64,000 nucleotides of DNA from Synanceia verrucosa (Eukaryota; Chordata; Actinopteri; Perciformes; Synanceiidae). The position numbers were made by a program, and so were the translations under genes. The notes under the pieces were generated by a model. That model saw nothing but the letters and a program-made list of their open reading frames with translations, was not told the origin of the DNA and did no database searches. This document shows positions 13,511 through 23,930 of this stretch, piece by piece. Numbering within the stretch: position 1 is the first letter of the stretch; each line of letters begins with the position of its first letter. The DNA is taken from positions 30,229,437 to 30,293,436 of the forward strand of contig CM056551.1 in NCBI GenBank assembly GCA_029721515.1, written 5' to 3'.

Positions 13511-15160
13511 AGTTGTCGAAATGACTTGTTATAGCATTTTGAATGAAATTGTGGCATAGTTTCTTGAAATAACCTAAAAATTTGACATATTTCAACATAT
13601 CTAAAATTTTTACACAACGTGCCATACTATAGTATGCCGAAAAAAGTCGAAAAAGTCCAATTTTCAAATTTCAAGAAAATTTGTCAAAATGACTTGTTCC
13701 AGCATTTTGAATGAAATTATGGTATAATTTCTCAAAATAACTTGAAAATTCGCCATATTTTAAAATATCTAAAATTTTAGAAAAAATGCCATACTATAGT
13801 ATGTCGAATATAGACAAAAAGTAAAATTTTCAAATGTCAAGAAAAGTTGTCAAAATTACTTATTACAGCATTTTGAATGAAATTATGGTATAATTTCTCA
13901 AAATAATTTGAAAATTTGCCATATTTTCACATATCTAAAATTTTTGAAAAAATGTCATACTATAGTATGTCCAAAAAATCAAATTTTCGAATGTCAAGAA
14001 AAGTTGTTAAAATAAGTTATTACAGCATTTTCAATGAAATTATTGTATAATTTCTCAAAAATAAGTTGAAAATTCGCCATATTTTAACATATCTAAAATT
14101 CCATAAAAAATGCCATACTATAGTATGTCGAAAAAACATCAAAGAAAGTCCCACTTAAAATGTCAAGAAAAGTTGTCGAAATGACTTTTTATAGCATTTT
14201 GAATGAAATTATGGCATAGTTTCTTGAAATAACTTGAAAATTTGACATATTTTAACATATCTAAAAATTTGGAGAAAATGCCACACTACAGTATGTCAAA
14301 TATAGACAAAAAAAGTAAAATTTTGAAATGTCAAGGAAAGTTGTCAAAATGACTTATTACAGCATTTTGAATGAAATTATGGTATAATTTCTTGAAATAA
14401 GTTGAAAATTCGCCATATTTTAACACATCTAAAATTTTAGAAAAAATGCCATACTATAGTATGTCGAAAAAACACAAAAAAAGTCTGTTACATCCCTAGA
14501 CTAAGGGAGAAATCTAGGGGAACATAGGGAGGTAACAATTGAAAAAAAAATAATACAACCCAAAACAAACCAAGAGCAAAACGGCAAGCCAAGGAACATC
14601 TGCGAACACAGGGATTTATTCAGGTAAAACAAAGATGCCTGCAAAACTAAAGGAACAATACAAAACGACAAGCTGGTCTGAAACGATCCACACGCGCACA
14701 CACCACGACCCACTGGCAGTTGGTTGGCTCACAGGCAGCCCCGAAGCACCCCAGCTGGAGCCTTTATATCACAGCTGGGTAATCAGCTGATCATCAGATG
14801 AAGGCGGAGACGGGGCGGTACCTGACAGAAGGGAGGACACACAAGAGACAGCAGGCATGACATACCATGGCCCGTAACAAAGTCAAATTTTTGTATGTCA
14901 AGAAAAGTTGTCAAAATGACTTGTTCCAGCATTTTGAATGAATTTATGGTATAATTTCTCAAAATAACTTGAAAATTTGCCATATTTTAACATATCTAAA
15001 ATTTTAGGAAAAATGCCATACTATAGTATGTCCAAAAAGTCAAATTTTTGTATGTCAAGAAAAGTTGTCAAAATGACTTATTACAGCATTTTGAATGAAT
15101 TTATGGTATAATTTCTCAAAATAAGTTGAAAATTAGCCATATTTAACGTTTCTAAAATTT
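13511..15160 (-). repeat. Same satellite in inverted orientation (about 8 copies)
   Basis: From about 13511 the same units read as reverse complement, for example GACTTATTACAGCATTTTGA and AGAAAAAATGCCATACTATA. These copies are more diverged than those on the left and often carry ATAGACAAAAA in place of the usual lead-in. The block is interrupted by a solo LTR and is cut off mid-unit at 15160, where the 22-bp minisatellite begins directly. With the left block it forms a head-to-head inverted junction. Confidence 0.93.
14486..14879 (-). mobile_element. Solo LTR of an LTR retrotransposon, nested in the satellite
   Basis: This 394-bp non-satellite insert starts TGTTAC and ends GTAACA, so it has the TG...CA ends of an LTR with short inverted termini. 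It is flanked by a perfect 5-bp target duplication AAGTC (14481-14485 and 14880-14884). On the minus strand it has a TATA-like GATATAAAG (complement of 14762-14770) and, further downstream, an AATAAA signal (complement of 14615-14620). This is the U3-R-U5 order expected of an LTR. No internal gag or pol sequence is present, so it is probably a product of LTR-LTR recombination. The superfamily (Gypsy-like or ERV-like) cannot be decided. A 70-codon open frame inside it has no gene character. Confidence 0.82.
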
Positions 15161-15574
15161 TGCAGATGTGTTGCAGGTTTCTTGCAGATGTGTTGCAGGT
15201 CTTTTGCAGATGTGTTGCAGGTGTCTTGCAGATGTGTTGCAGGTCTTTTGCAGATGTGTTGCAGGTTTCTTGCAGATGTGTTGCAGGTCTTTTGCAGATG
15301 TGTTGCAGGTTTCTTGCAGATGTGTTGCAGGTGTCTTGCAGATGTGTTGCAGGTGTCTTGCAGATGTGTTGCAGGTCTTTTGCAGATGTGTTGCAGGTGT
15401 CTTGCAGATGTGTTGCAGGTCTTTTGCAGATGTGTTGCAGGTGTCTTGCAGATGTGTTGCAGGTCTTTTGCAGATGTGTTGCAGGTGTCTTGCAGATGTG
15501 TTGCAGGTTTTTTGCAGATGTGTTGCAGATGTGTTGCAGGTTTTTTGCAGATGTGTTGCAGGTGTCTTGCAGAT
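15161..15574 (+). repeat. 22-bp minisatellite (~19 copies)
   Basis: The unit is TTGCAGATGTGTTGCAGGTC plus two bases. Variation is concentrated in the three bases after GCAGG (TCT, TTT or TGT). Because 22 is not a multiple of 3 and the unit lacks stops in most frames, long open frames of 137-179 codons appear in three plus and two minus frames. They encode low-complexity Cys/Leu/Gln or Thr/Gln/His repeats and are not considered genes. The array abuts the satellite on the left and lies about 140 bp from the stop codon of the next gene. Confidence 0.96.
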
Positions 15575-15637
15575 AAAAAGATGTTTGAGCAGTGAAGGGG
15601 AAGAGAAATAACTGCATCATGATTTGATCGCAACTAA

Positions 15638-15643
15638 TTTATT
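15638..15643 (-). terminator. Polyadenylation signal AATAAA of the Myb/SANT-like gene
   Basis: TTTATT on the plus strand reads AATAAA on the minus strand, about 70 bp past the stop codon at 15712. It is the only good hexamer between the stop and the minisatellite, so the mRNA probably ends just before 15574. Confidence 0.55.
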
Positions 15644-15711
15644 AACACAATCTGACCTTAAATAAATCAAGTACTGTTTTAACATAAAAACAGGAGCATT
15701 CGTCTCCATGG

Positions 15712-18700
15712 TCACATGAGCTGCTTATCCAGTAATAATATTTCTTTCTCCAGCTTCCTCATTTTCAGTGCTCTGTATGCCATCTGCTGGTCACGGTTCT
15801 CTATCTCCTTCTTCAGGTAGCTGCAATAAAGAGCTCTGACGTCTTCTGTCTGCTTCTGCATCACAAGAAACAACACAGGTGATTCAGAATATAGACAGAA
15901 TACAAACACAATGATTAGAAATGAATAAAAAAAATGATCTAAAAAAAGCTCACTTCTGCACGTTGTCCTCCGGTCGCTGAGTCTCTCTCCTGGAAACTGC
16001 TGCTGTGAACATCCTGCAAACATCCACAACATGTCATTTCCTGCCACTTTGAATGAAAACAGTGAGGGATCTTGGGAGTTGTAGTCTTTCTGTCAATCAG
16101 GATTCCTTCAGTGTTCATCGTTCAGGAGGTTTTTTACCACAGAGGTCTTGTCCTCTCCACAACAAACCACTAAAACCCTTCATGTGGTTAACTCTTTGCG
16201 TGCCATTGACGAGTTACACTGTCAAAGTGTTTTTCTGCAGCTGGTCGCTGATCACGCAGCATCTCCCGCAGCCCGTGAGCAATTTTGGGGCTTCTGTGAT
16301 TTGTAGTTGGGACATAAAGAGTTAACATGCGCCACAGAGATCAAAACAGGAAGTGATTAGAGATTAGAGAGCAAAACGGCCGGATTCTGGACAAAAAGTG
16401 GTGATTTTGGTGAAAGTGTCCTCTACTCTACCTCTGATAAAACAAGAATGGAACAAGGTAAAAACAAACATTTTTTTCATGATGAAATAGAGAGTCTCTT
16501 CTTTCATTTGAGCTATTCAGTGTTTTCAGAGACATAGTACTAAATATTCTGTGGGTCTAGAAATATGACTCAAAATGGACAAAAACGCTGGAACAAGACA
16601 CTTCTTGTTTCCTGTTCCGTTTGGCTGACACTCAAAGAGTTAAAAACCACCAAGAAAAAAAAGTATCATAAAAACGAGGCTTAAAACTGGATAATGACTC
16701 AGTTTATGAGGCTTGTGGTTGACAAATGTTCAAAGAGGATGTGACACCAAATGTAAGGCACCATTACCATGAATGAAACACAGGATTTTAATGCAGAAAT
16801 GTTCCACTCACCCCTTCATAATGAGAGTCACTGACGTCCGTCTCATCACTGCTCAAACTCTGTGGTTCGGTCTTTGTTATTGGCAGCAGGAGGACGGGAT
16901 GTCCAGAGACTGAGGACAGAAAACAGCTTTTCATGAACTTCACAGCTATTCTGTTTCCATGTTATTTTACTTTGTATATTTACAGCTGTAAATATACATT
17001 AATTTGACTTAAATTTACCGTCAGATAATTCCCCGTTTACATATTTAGCAGAAAATAAAGTGAGGAACTGGAGGTTCATGGTGATAAATATCAGGTATTG
17101 ATTTGACTCTTTTCACCTGCAGTGTTTTTAGGTAGTGAGTTTATCAAACCACATCTGTAGAGTTCAGTTTCCTTCCTCTCTGTATTGTGAAGGTTTGTTC
17201 ACACGTCAATCACAGCCTCATTTATACGACATTTATGACTAAAAACTTGCAGAAAATAAAGCTGTTTGCGAGAGAGTGATGATATGTACGATCCCCTCGG
17301 CAGAAATCTTTGAGTCGACTATGTTGACCACATCTGCTCTAAATTAACAGTATCACTGATTACCAGAATATTTTTCATGATTCTGTACTGGATAATCCAC
17401 CAGTATGAGCAACTCTTTAGTCAAAATGATATCTATAATGATAAAATAGAATGATTGATGTTCATAGTTTTTAACTATGAACATCAATCATTCTATTTTG
17501 TTAAATTCTTCCTTCCTGAACAGAAACAGAAAAATGTGTTTTCGTGCTTGTTTGTTATTCTGGATTCATTTCTGACTACTCAGTGAATTCCAGTGTTCTG
17601 GATCAAATTTGGGTCTAAAATTCAGTTTAAATTCCTCACTTCCTGTTCAAAATGGTGAAGAGTAGTGAACTCAGTGAGGAAGAAAGAGTTAAAGTGAAGG
17701 AGATGATGCTGGAGGTGATGATGATATCCATCCATCCATCTTCTCCCTCTTATCCTCTCATAGGGTCAGGGGGGCTGGAGTCTATCCCAGCTGTCTTAGG
17801 GCAGAAGACAGGGTACACCCTGGACAAGTGTCCAGTTCATCACAGGACACATAGAGACAGACAACCACTCACACTCACATTCACACCTACGGTCAATTTA
17901 AATTAACCAGTTAACCTAATCCCCATGCATGTTTTTGGATGGTGGGAGGAAGCCGGAGTACCAGAGAGAACCCACACAGACATGAAGAGAACATGCAAAC
18001 TCCACACAGAAAGACCCCGGGCCAGGAATCAAACCCACTACCTTCTTGCTGTGAGGAGACAGTGCTAACCACTACACCACCGTGCCGCCCCGTGATGCTG
18101 ATATGTCTGTTTTATTTCAAATGTTCACTTACCACTGATAAAGGAGCTGTCGGACCCGGACAGCGGCTCCAGAGTCGTCCCCCCAGGAAGGACGTCCATC
18201 CTCAGCTGGCCGTCTTTCTGCTGCAGGACGTCGTCCTCTGCAGACGTCAGTGAAGGCGTGGCCGACCCCCCGTCCGTCCTCATCACTTCCACCTGCCGTC
18301 TTTTGGCTGTGATGACAGAGGTGAGGTTAAAATGCTCACCTGGCTGTTACAGCATCAGAGCTTTAGGTCCTTGATGACACGCTTACCTGTCTGAACGATG
18401 TTCTTATGTTTGACCTTCACCTGCTGCCACGTCCTCTTATAGCCGCTGTCCGACACCCTGGGAACAGAGGAGTCCAAATATTAAAAATGTCCCTTATTAT
18501 ATGAAGTTAAAAGCAACCAAAACACAGATTTAACAAACTCAGTTATCATAACCATGTAGACTGATATTAATGTTAATTATCATCATTCAGATCAAATTTA
18601 TTTCATTTAACTTAATTTTCATTGACAGTGTGCACACTTCTTTATTTTATTTGGCTTTATTTGTCATTATTATATTTTTAAATATAATTGTATATTTTTA

Positions 18701-19159
18701 TTGTAGCTTGTTTCCACTGTTGCTGCTCTTAAGTTGTCTTTTAATCTATTTATTTGTTCTGTCATTTTATCTTTACTGCTGTGAGATCAGTAAAGGTTTA
18801 AAGTATTCTAGAAGTTCCGTCTCTAAGCTTTAGTCAGAACACATATTTTAAGAAACAAATTTTATATTATAAGATAACTGGGCAACAAAATGCATACATA
18901 GCATATGTATGTATATATATATATATATATGCTGGAAACCCCTGGAGATGAAACCAAACAGGACCTTTAATTAAACGGATTAACGTGCTCACGCGTTGAT
19001 CTTGTCGGCCATCCTCTGCCAGGCCTCCTCCCTCAGCTTGGAGGCGCTGGTCGTGTTGGACTTGGCCGTTAAAATCTCTCGCTCTTCTTCATACAGCTTC
19101 AGGATGAGGGCCTGCTCTTTGGAGCTGAAGAAGTGAGCTCGCTCTGGTTTCTTCATCAT
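15712..19159 (-). CDS. Myb/SANT-like DNA-binding protein (NAIF1/MSANTD-like), 6 coding exons, 237 aa
   Basis: Exons on the minus strand are 19159-18993 (ATG at 19159), 18457-18387, 18306-18133, 16909-16812, 16013-15954 and 15855-15712. All junctions are GT-AG, phases agree and the total is 714 bp. Residues about 8-83 form a Myb/SANT-like domain: the helix around HFFSSKEQALILKLYEEERE, Trp47, the GYKRTWQQVKVKHKNIVQ segment with Trp66, and the basic AKRR. The middle is acidic/Ser-rich. The last ~45 residues, ending KLEKEILLLDKQLM, look like a coiled coil. Related vertebrate proteins descend from the Myb-like partner of Harbinger transposons and bind DNA in the nucleus. The exact orthologue is not recognised. 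The first coding exon has an acceptor at 19168, so a 5' UTR exon lies upstream, probably at 20.7-20.85 kb. Introns hold a LINE fragment, a 27-bp-arm hairpin and a Tc1 relic. Confidence 0.85.
17390..17725 (+). repeat. Unclassified dispersed repeat, copy A
   Basis: Segments around 17330-17430 (TGCTCTAAAT, then CAGTATCACTGA, then CACCAGTATGAGC) and 17630-17715 (TTCAAAATGGTGAAGAGTAG, then GAACTCAGTGAGGAAGAAAG, then GAGATGATGCTGGAGGTG) match a second copy at about 42480-42785 in the same order. The conserved part contains an ATG followed by about 20 open codons (MVKSSELSEEERVKVKEMML). The two copies are diverged and indel-rich and both lie in introns of minus-strand genes. The family is not recognised. 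Confidence 0.65.
17443..17499. other. Perfect inverted repeat: 27-bp arms, 3-bp loop
   Basis: The left arm 17443-17469 and right arm 17473-17499 are exact reverse complements separated by TTT. In RNA this would be a fully paired 27-bp hairpin. It lies inside the dispersed repeat copy A and is absent from copy B, so it is a later insertion or fold-back. No flanking duplication was established. Confidence 0.9.
17726..18091 (-). mobile_element. 3'-end fragment of a common teleost non-LTR retroelement
   Basis: The minus-strand copy ends in a (GGAT)n tail, seen as ATCCATCCATCCATC at 17727. It contains the well-known interspersed text with GGGTACACCCTGGACA, CAATTTAAATTAACC, ATGCAAACTCCACACAGAAA and GCTAACCACTACACCACCGT. 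This sequence is dispersed through many fish genomes as a LINE 3' tail; the clade (L2-like or RTE-like) cannot be fixed from this piece. It lies in an intron of the Myb/SANT-like gene, in the same orientation. Confidence 0.75.
18911..18930. repeat. (TA)n microsatellite
   Basis: A short pure TA run lies in the first coding intron of the Myb/SANT-like gene. Confidence 0.9.
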
Positions 19160-19497
19160 GAGGAAATCTGTGAGAGAAAAAAAAAAACATAATAAAAAAT
19201 AACAGAGCTGTAAACAGAAACGTGTCTTTAACAAATCCTGTGACAGATCTGCTCCAACACATTTAATATTCAACACTGTGGAGGAATTAAAGACCACAGA
19301 TCATTTATTTCAAGTGTGATTTTAAAATATATTTTATTTCTCAGTTCACCAGAAATATCATCATATCCAGGAGGTCTTTTCCAAGTAGGAGGTTCAACAA
19401 AAGTGTGTTCACCTTGTTCAGGAGCACAACCACAATAAAAAGCCTCGATACCGCCATTCACCATGGCAACCAGAGAGAAAAAGACACCATCAACATA

Positions 19498-20165
19498 CAC
19501 TCCTGATCCAAATTTAAAGAGCAAAACTGGAAACTGAAAAACTGAAGAAAAAAAAGAAATGGGAATGAGACAAAAAAAAAGAGTAAGCAATTTATTACAA
19601 ACAACCACTAAACTGAAACAGGCTGTCCATCAGCTGATCGAAAGTTTACGACCACAGCCTTTAAAAGCCGAAATCTTCACAAAAAATGTGGATTCAGCAT
19701 TATTTAACCAGCATTACTGGCATGACGAGGAGATCCCATCTGAGATGTTTTCTACAGACACAGTGGAGGGTCATGATCTGGAAGCTTTTTTCCTTCAGTG
19801 GACCAGTGGAGCTTCAGGTTGTGCAGAGGGTCAAACGGCAGCTGTGGAGATGTCGCAGGGGGCTGAAGGCCATCGTCTTTGTGCTGATCACCGGGTTTTT
19901 CAACAGGACATAATGCCTGCCTGACAAAGGACTTCTTCCAGAGAAATAATGGATATGTGAATAATGGATGAAAAATGGACACCAGTTCCAGACAGTGGAT
20001 GTCCTCCATGAAGCCATCTTCACCACTTGGAGCAACATTCCCACCAACCTCCTGGAAACACGAGCATGATGCCCAACCAATGTTTGAGGTGATAAACAAG
20101 AACGAAGCAGCTACTCATCACTGAGTGCTTTTTGAAATTCTGTTTCTATCTTTTGATCAGGAGTG
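19498..20165 (+). mobile_element. Degenerate, internally deleted Tc1/mariner element
   Basis: Terminal inverted repeats read CACTCCTGATC on both ends (19498 and complement of 20165) and TA dinucleotides flank both sides (19496-19497, 20166-20167). The interior matches fish Tc1 transposase remnants: a GATCTGGAAGCTTTTTTCC stretch, then CTTCAGTGGACCAGTGGAGC, then GTTTTTCAACAGGACA, GACAAAGGACTTCTTCC, ATTCCCACCAACCTCCTGGA and finally CTACTCATCACTGAGTGC. At about 668 bp against a usual 1.2-1.6 kb, and with several frame breaks, it is a dead pseudogene copy. It lies antisense between the presumed 5' UTR exon and first coding exon of the Myb/SANT-like gene. Confidence 0.9.
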
Positions 20166-20193
20166 TATAATACACTAATACAATAATAGTGAT

Positions 20194-20218
20194 ACACACA
20201 CACACACACACACACACA
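20194..20218. repeat. (CA)n microsatellite
   Basis: A run of about 12 CA units lies just outside the right end of the Tc1 element. Confidence 0.9.
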
Positions 20219-20697
20219 TATAGTCGGACTATAAGAACAGACATAATAATAGCAATAAACAGGCTGAAGGTCCTGTCAACACGTATGATCCGCTGTGACT
20301 TTGTGCTCATTTACTTGCTTTTCATCAAACTGGCTGCTTTGGGCACACTGTCATTATGCGTTCTTTGCGGTGCATGACGCGGTAACACCAAGAAGGCCCC
20401 GCGGCATTCGTGTTCACTCTTTCTCAGTTGTCTTTAATGTTAAAGTAGTTTTCGGTGGAGCAGGAGCAGCAGATCGTTTTCACAAGCCTGGACCTACAGT
20501 GCCCTCTTGTGGCTGTAGGTGATGTTTACTCCTTGATCATGTCAGTGTGAAATAATATTTAAGGACATGTGGGATTATACAGCCGGTATTTTAACATCTT
20601 TTAGTGGCAGGAGCAGCCAACCTATGAAAAAAGTGAGACTGATAGACAGAAAACACCGGGTATGTAATTAGAGAGAGAGGCAGTGGTGATCACCTCA

Positions 20698-21090
20698 CCT
20701 CTGTCTGTGTTCATGGATGAACATCCGGGTCTCTGCGTGTGATTTCTCTCCCCTTGATGGCGGACCGGGAGCGCGCACTGATCCGAGATGTTTCAAAACC
20801 AGATTCAGTGATCAAATCTAGACTCCTCTTCCGGTTGTCGCGCGGTAGGGGAAAAAAAATCGAGTTTAACGAACGTCACGTTCAGTCACGCGCCTCTTAA
20901 GAATGAAGAACGGACGCGCGCGACGGAGACGAGCGGGAAAAGAAAAGCAGAGGGAAGCTGACGTCGGCTGTCTTTGTTAACCCGGGATTTGATAATTCGG
21001 CTTAGAGGCGCGTTCACGTGAAAGAGGTGGAGTCTGCGACGCAGAGCGAGTCACGTGACCCGGATCTCGCGCGTCAGACTAAAAATTGGG
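20698..21090 (-). promoter_or_regulatory. CpG-rich promoter and probable 5' UTR exon of the Myb/SANT-like gene
   Basis: This stretch is much richer in CG than its surroundings, with several CGCG clusters between 20770 and 21075. On the minus strand a donor-like CAGAG|GTGAGG ends a candidate non-coding exon at 20698. Within the CpG-rich part are two palindromic E-boxes, TTCACGTGAA (21013-21022) and GTCACGTGAC (21050-21059, the USF/TFEB-type CLEAR form), and a TGACGT half-site near 20960. A 47-codon plus-strand frame beginning ATGGCGGACCGG at 20756 is open but unsupported. Assignment to the minus-strand gene is inference from position. Confidence 0.55.
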
Positions 21091-21099
21091 CATCGATCT

Positions 21100-22180
21100 G
21101 GCAGGAAGTGATCACTAAGGTGATCAATACATGACAGAGGAGCTGGCAGTACTGCAGTAGTACTGAAGTAGTATTACAGTAGTATTACAGTAGTACTATC
21201 TGCTGTGCCTCATCTCAGAGGAAAGAGTTGTACTTTTACTGCACTTTATTAGTAACTCAACACTGAGCTGATCTGGGATCAATACATGTGATAAACTCTT
21301 CTTTCCGTCCTTCATCCACATCCAGGTGTACATCCAGGTGTACACATTAAACACTAACAGAGTGATTAAAAAGTCACATGAGATTTTGCTAAATAATAAA
21401 ACCTTGACTTCAGGACTTTTTAAAGATGATTTTTCAGCTGGTATTTCTACTTTTACTGAATAAAGAGGTGTAAAGTGTGCAGCACGTCTTTATTAATGAC
21501 CAAAAAAAAAAAAAATCAGCTGCATCAGCTAAATTAATTTGACAGTCAGTCTTTTTTTTAAAAGATCAACTTTCACAGACTAGCTGGAAGTGTAAAGATA
21601 TTACAAAATAAAAGCACTTGAATTGAAAGGCTGGAAATGATGTCGTCCTTTTACTCCCGAGAACTAGTTAATGTCATTTATTCCAGGAAAACTGTGTGTG
21701 ACTGAAGCATCTGAAGGGCCTTTAAATAACATCTGCAGGGCAGAGAGAGAGAAATAAAACTAAGCTAAGCAGTGAAAACTAAACCTGAGAGAAAGACTGA
21801 ACGAAAACCACATTTCCTGGTTCAAAACTGATGAACTTTAGTTGTTTTGAGCTCTAACATATCACTAATAAAAAAGGAGACAGGCATGAATTTCCGTCAC
21901 CTCTCGATGCGTCAGACTGTAGAAACTGAACAGACTAAACATGAATTATTACAGCTGTTCACATAGAGCTGCATTAAAAAAATACACCACGTGTCAAACT
22001 AAACTTTTTCAAACCAAAGAGTCCAAACTAAAATAGAAAAACTGGTCTAAAAGTGAAACCCAGGACCCTGGAAGTGAAGGAAACCGTTCTGTGTTTATGA
22101 TTGTTAGTTTAAGGTGGGAAAAACTCCACACCTCATCATCACACACAGGAAGTAGAAGATGGATTGAGGTAATAATAGTT
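21100..22180. other. Intergenic gap without recognisable genes
   Basis: Between the CpG-rich promoter and the 3' end of cox6a1 no exon with conserved character was seen. There is a short GTAGTACT-rich imperfect repeat at about 21145-21200 and an A-run near 21503. The rest is ordinary AT-rich unique-looking DNA. Confidence 0.5.
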
Positions 22181-22182
22181 AC

Positions 22183-22188
22183 TTTATT
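22183..22188 (-). terminator. cox6a1: Polyadenylation signal of cox6a1
   Basis: TTTATT (AATAAA on the minus strand) lies about 145 bp beyond the cox6a1 stop codon, which fits the short 3' UTR usual for this gene. Confidence 0.55.
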
Positions 22189-22330
22189 TACGTTAATTCG
22201 GTCTCAGTCTGACATGTTGTTTCATGGTCCGGAGTAAAGGAACGATTCAGCTCCATGAGGACAGCAGGGAGGTAAACACAACAAGATGGAGGTAAAACTG
22301 TGAGTGGAGGACTGGTCCCAGTCAGGAGGA

Positions 22331-22714
22331 TCACTCATCATGGCCCTCGTAGCCGTCAGGAAGGGCGTTCACGTGAGAGTTGTGGAAAAGAGATTTGTTT
22401 CCATCTCCCCATGGAAACCGCTGGAAGGAGACAGTTAACGCAGCAATAATTAAGACCAAGTAAGAGATGAACGAGGTGTTTTCATTAGCTCATTTAGCTA
22501 ATGTGTGTGTTATTCTGGGTTAGTGGCAGCAGTCTGCTATACCTTTAGTGTATTCTGTAGATAGATCTCTAGTGTAAATATTCTGTTTACTGGTCCTGTG
22601 TGGATTCACAAGTCAGTGTGAGCTAACAAAGCTAAGCTAACAGCACCACCTGAATGACTGCTCACTTCCTGGGATTTCATGTTCAACACAAACGTGAGAC
22701 AAATGTTGTGTCTC

Positions 22715-22760
<46 letters not shown>

Positions 22761-23930
22761 CCATCCATCCATCCCGGGATGTGAACGGCTGTTCATGGCG
22801 TCATGAAGGCACACCTTGCTGCGGATGCGGAGGTGGGTGTAGGGAACAAACTCGGGCTGTTCGTGGCTGTGCTGCTGCTCCTTCAGGAACATGTTCAACA
22901 TGCAGACTGCGACACCAGGCAGGGCGACCACGAAGGTCAGGATCTTCCAGGTCCTCGCTGGAGGACAGAGACAGTAAAGACGTGTTGTCACTTCATGTGC
23001 TTTTAGAAACAGGAAGCTCTCCTGGGACGTTGATCAAGTTTCATGACGATGTTCTCAAGTTTGACACTGATGTTAGATAATGTCATGTTAGTAAGAAGAC
23101 CTGATGCAGTGAGCCATGGGAGCTATTTACTATAACTAACATGTGAAACACTGAAATGCTGGGGTAACAGGTTGGGAAACATTTGAGATAATCTAATAAC
23201 ACACACATATAAACACAGGTGAAGTCATTATTAGACAATTAAATGCAGAAATGTTACATATTACACCTTTTAATGAGTAATATCAATCACAGTTTACAGT
23301 GGTCTAACAGATCACTTCCCTTTAAATCATCATCTATCATTCAAACAAATCAATACTTCTGAGTTTTTCTCTCCGTATTTTGTTTTGCTCTTCTTCTCTT
23401 CTCTAATTCTCATTCTCTCTCTGCTTTAATGAGTTTATCTGTGTTTCTTACTGTAAGTTGAGGGGAAAAAAATCACAGAACTTCTTAATATCGATTGACC
23501 TGACGGGACCTGCTGCTGCCCTTTAGCTTTCAGGAAGAGGCGTGAAGTGACGTAAATAATGAACTAAAATAAACAGAAACGACATGAGGACTTTATGAGT
23601 GACTGAATGAATGTTTTGAAGAGGTGACAGACTAACAACACAATGTCTTCAGGTTAGAAAGCTGATGCCGGGTGCAGCTTTTTCTGTGCTGTCCGCTCAG
23701 GGATGTTAAGCTAATGCTAGCGTTGCTAGCTAGCTACCGTTAGCTCAGCAAGGTCACAGTAAAACAAGATGTCGAGAAATTACTTTGAATAAAAGGAGAT
23801 GATTAAAAAAGGTGTCGTTCTTACCCGCCTGTTCGCCGTGTCCGCCAGCGGCAGCAGCAGAGAGCTGACGCCGGGTCTGGGTCAAAGAAGACCGTAGCAG
23901 CATTTGAGAGAAGCGTCCGAGAGCCGCCAT
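22331..23930 (-). CDS. cox6a1: Cytochrome c oxidase subunit 6A, mitochondrial, 112 aa
   Basis: Three exons on the minus strand are 23930-23825 (start), 22957-22815 and 22420-22331 (stop TGA), with consistent GT-AG junctions totalling 339 bp. The protein begins with a Ser/Arg-rich mitochondrial presequence (residues 1 to about 28, MAALGRFSQMLLRSSLTQTR). A single membrane helix follows at about residues 39-60 (WKILTFVVALPGVAVCMLN), then the family signature HSHEQPEFVPYTHLRIR and the C-terminal FPWGDGNKSLFHN...LPDGYE. Subunit 6A is a small nuclear-encoded subunit of complex IV in the inner mitochondrial membrane that modulates its activity. The liver-type (6A1) assignment rests on sequence similarity and on neighbours mlec and cabp1, which are near COX6A1 on human 12q24. 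A (GT)n run lies in intron 2. Confidence 0.95.
22716..22759. repeat. (GT)n microsatellite
   Basis: About 21 GT units lie in cox6a1 intron 2, about 55 bp from exon 2, followed by an (ATCC)n run. Confidence 0.95.

Noticed and set aside
15081..15633. Long open frames on both strands over the 22-bp repeat (137-179 codons)
   Set aside because: Five frames are open at once because the unit lacks stops and its length is not a multiple of 3; the translations are pure repeat with no gene context.
19559..20099. Several frames of 75-121 codons at the Tc1 element considered as genes
   Set aside because: They are fragments of a frame-broken Tc1 transposase and its antisense.
20756..20899. 47-codon plus-strand frame starting ATGGCGGACCGG in the CpG-rich promoter
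   Set aside because: Good start context but no family motif, and it overlaps the likely promoter/5' UTR of the minus-strand gene.
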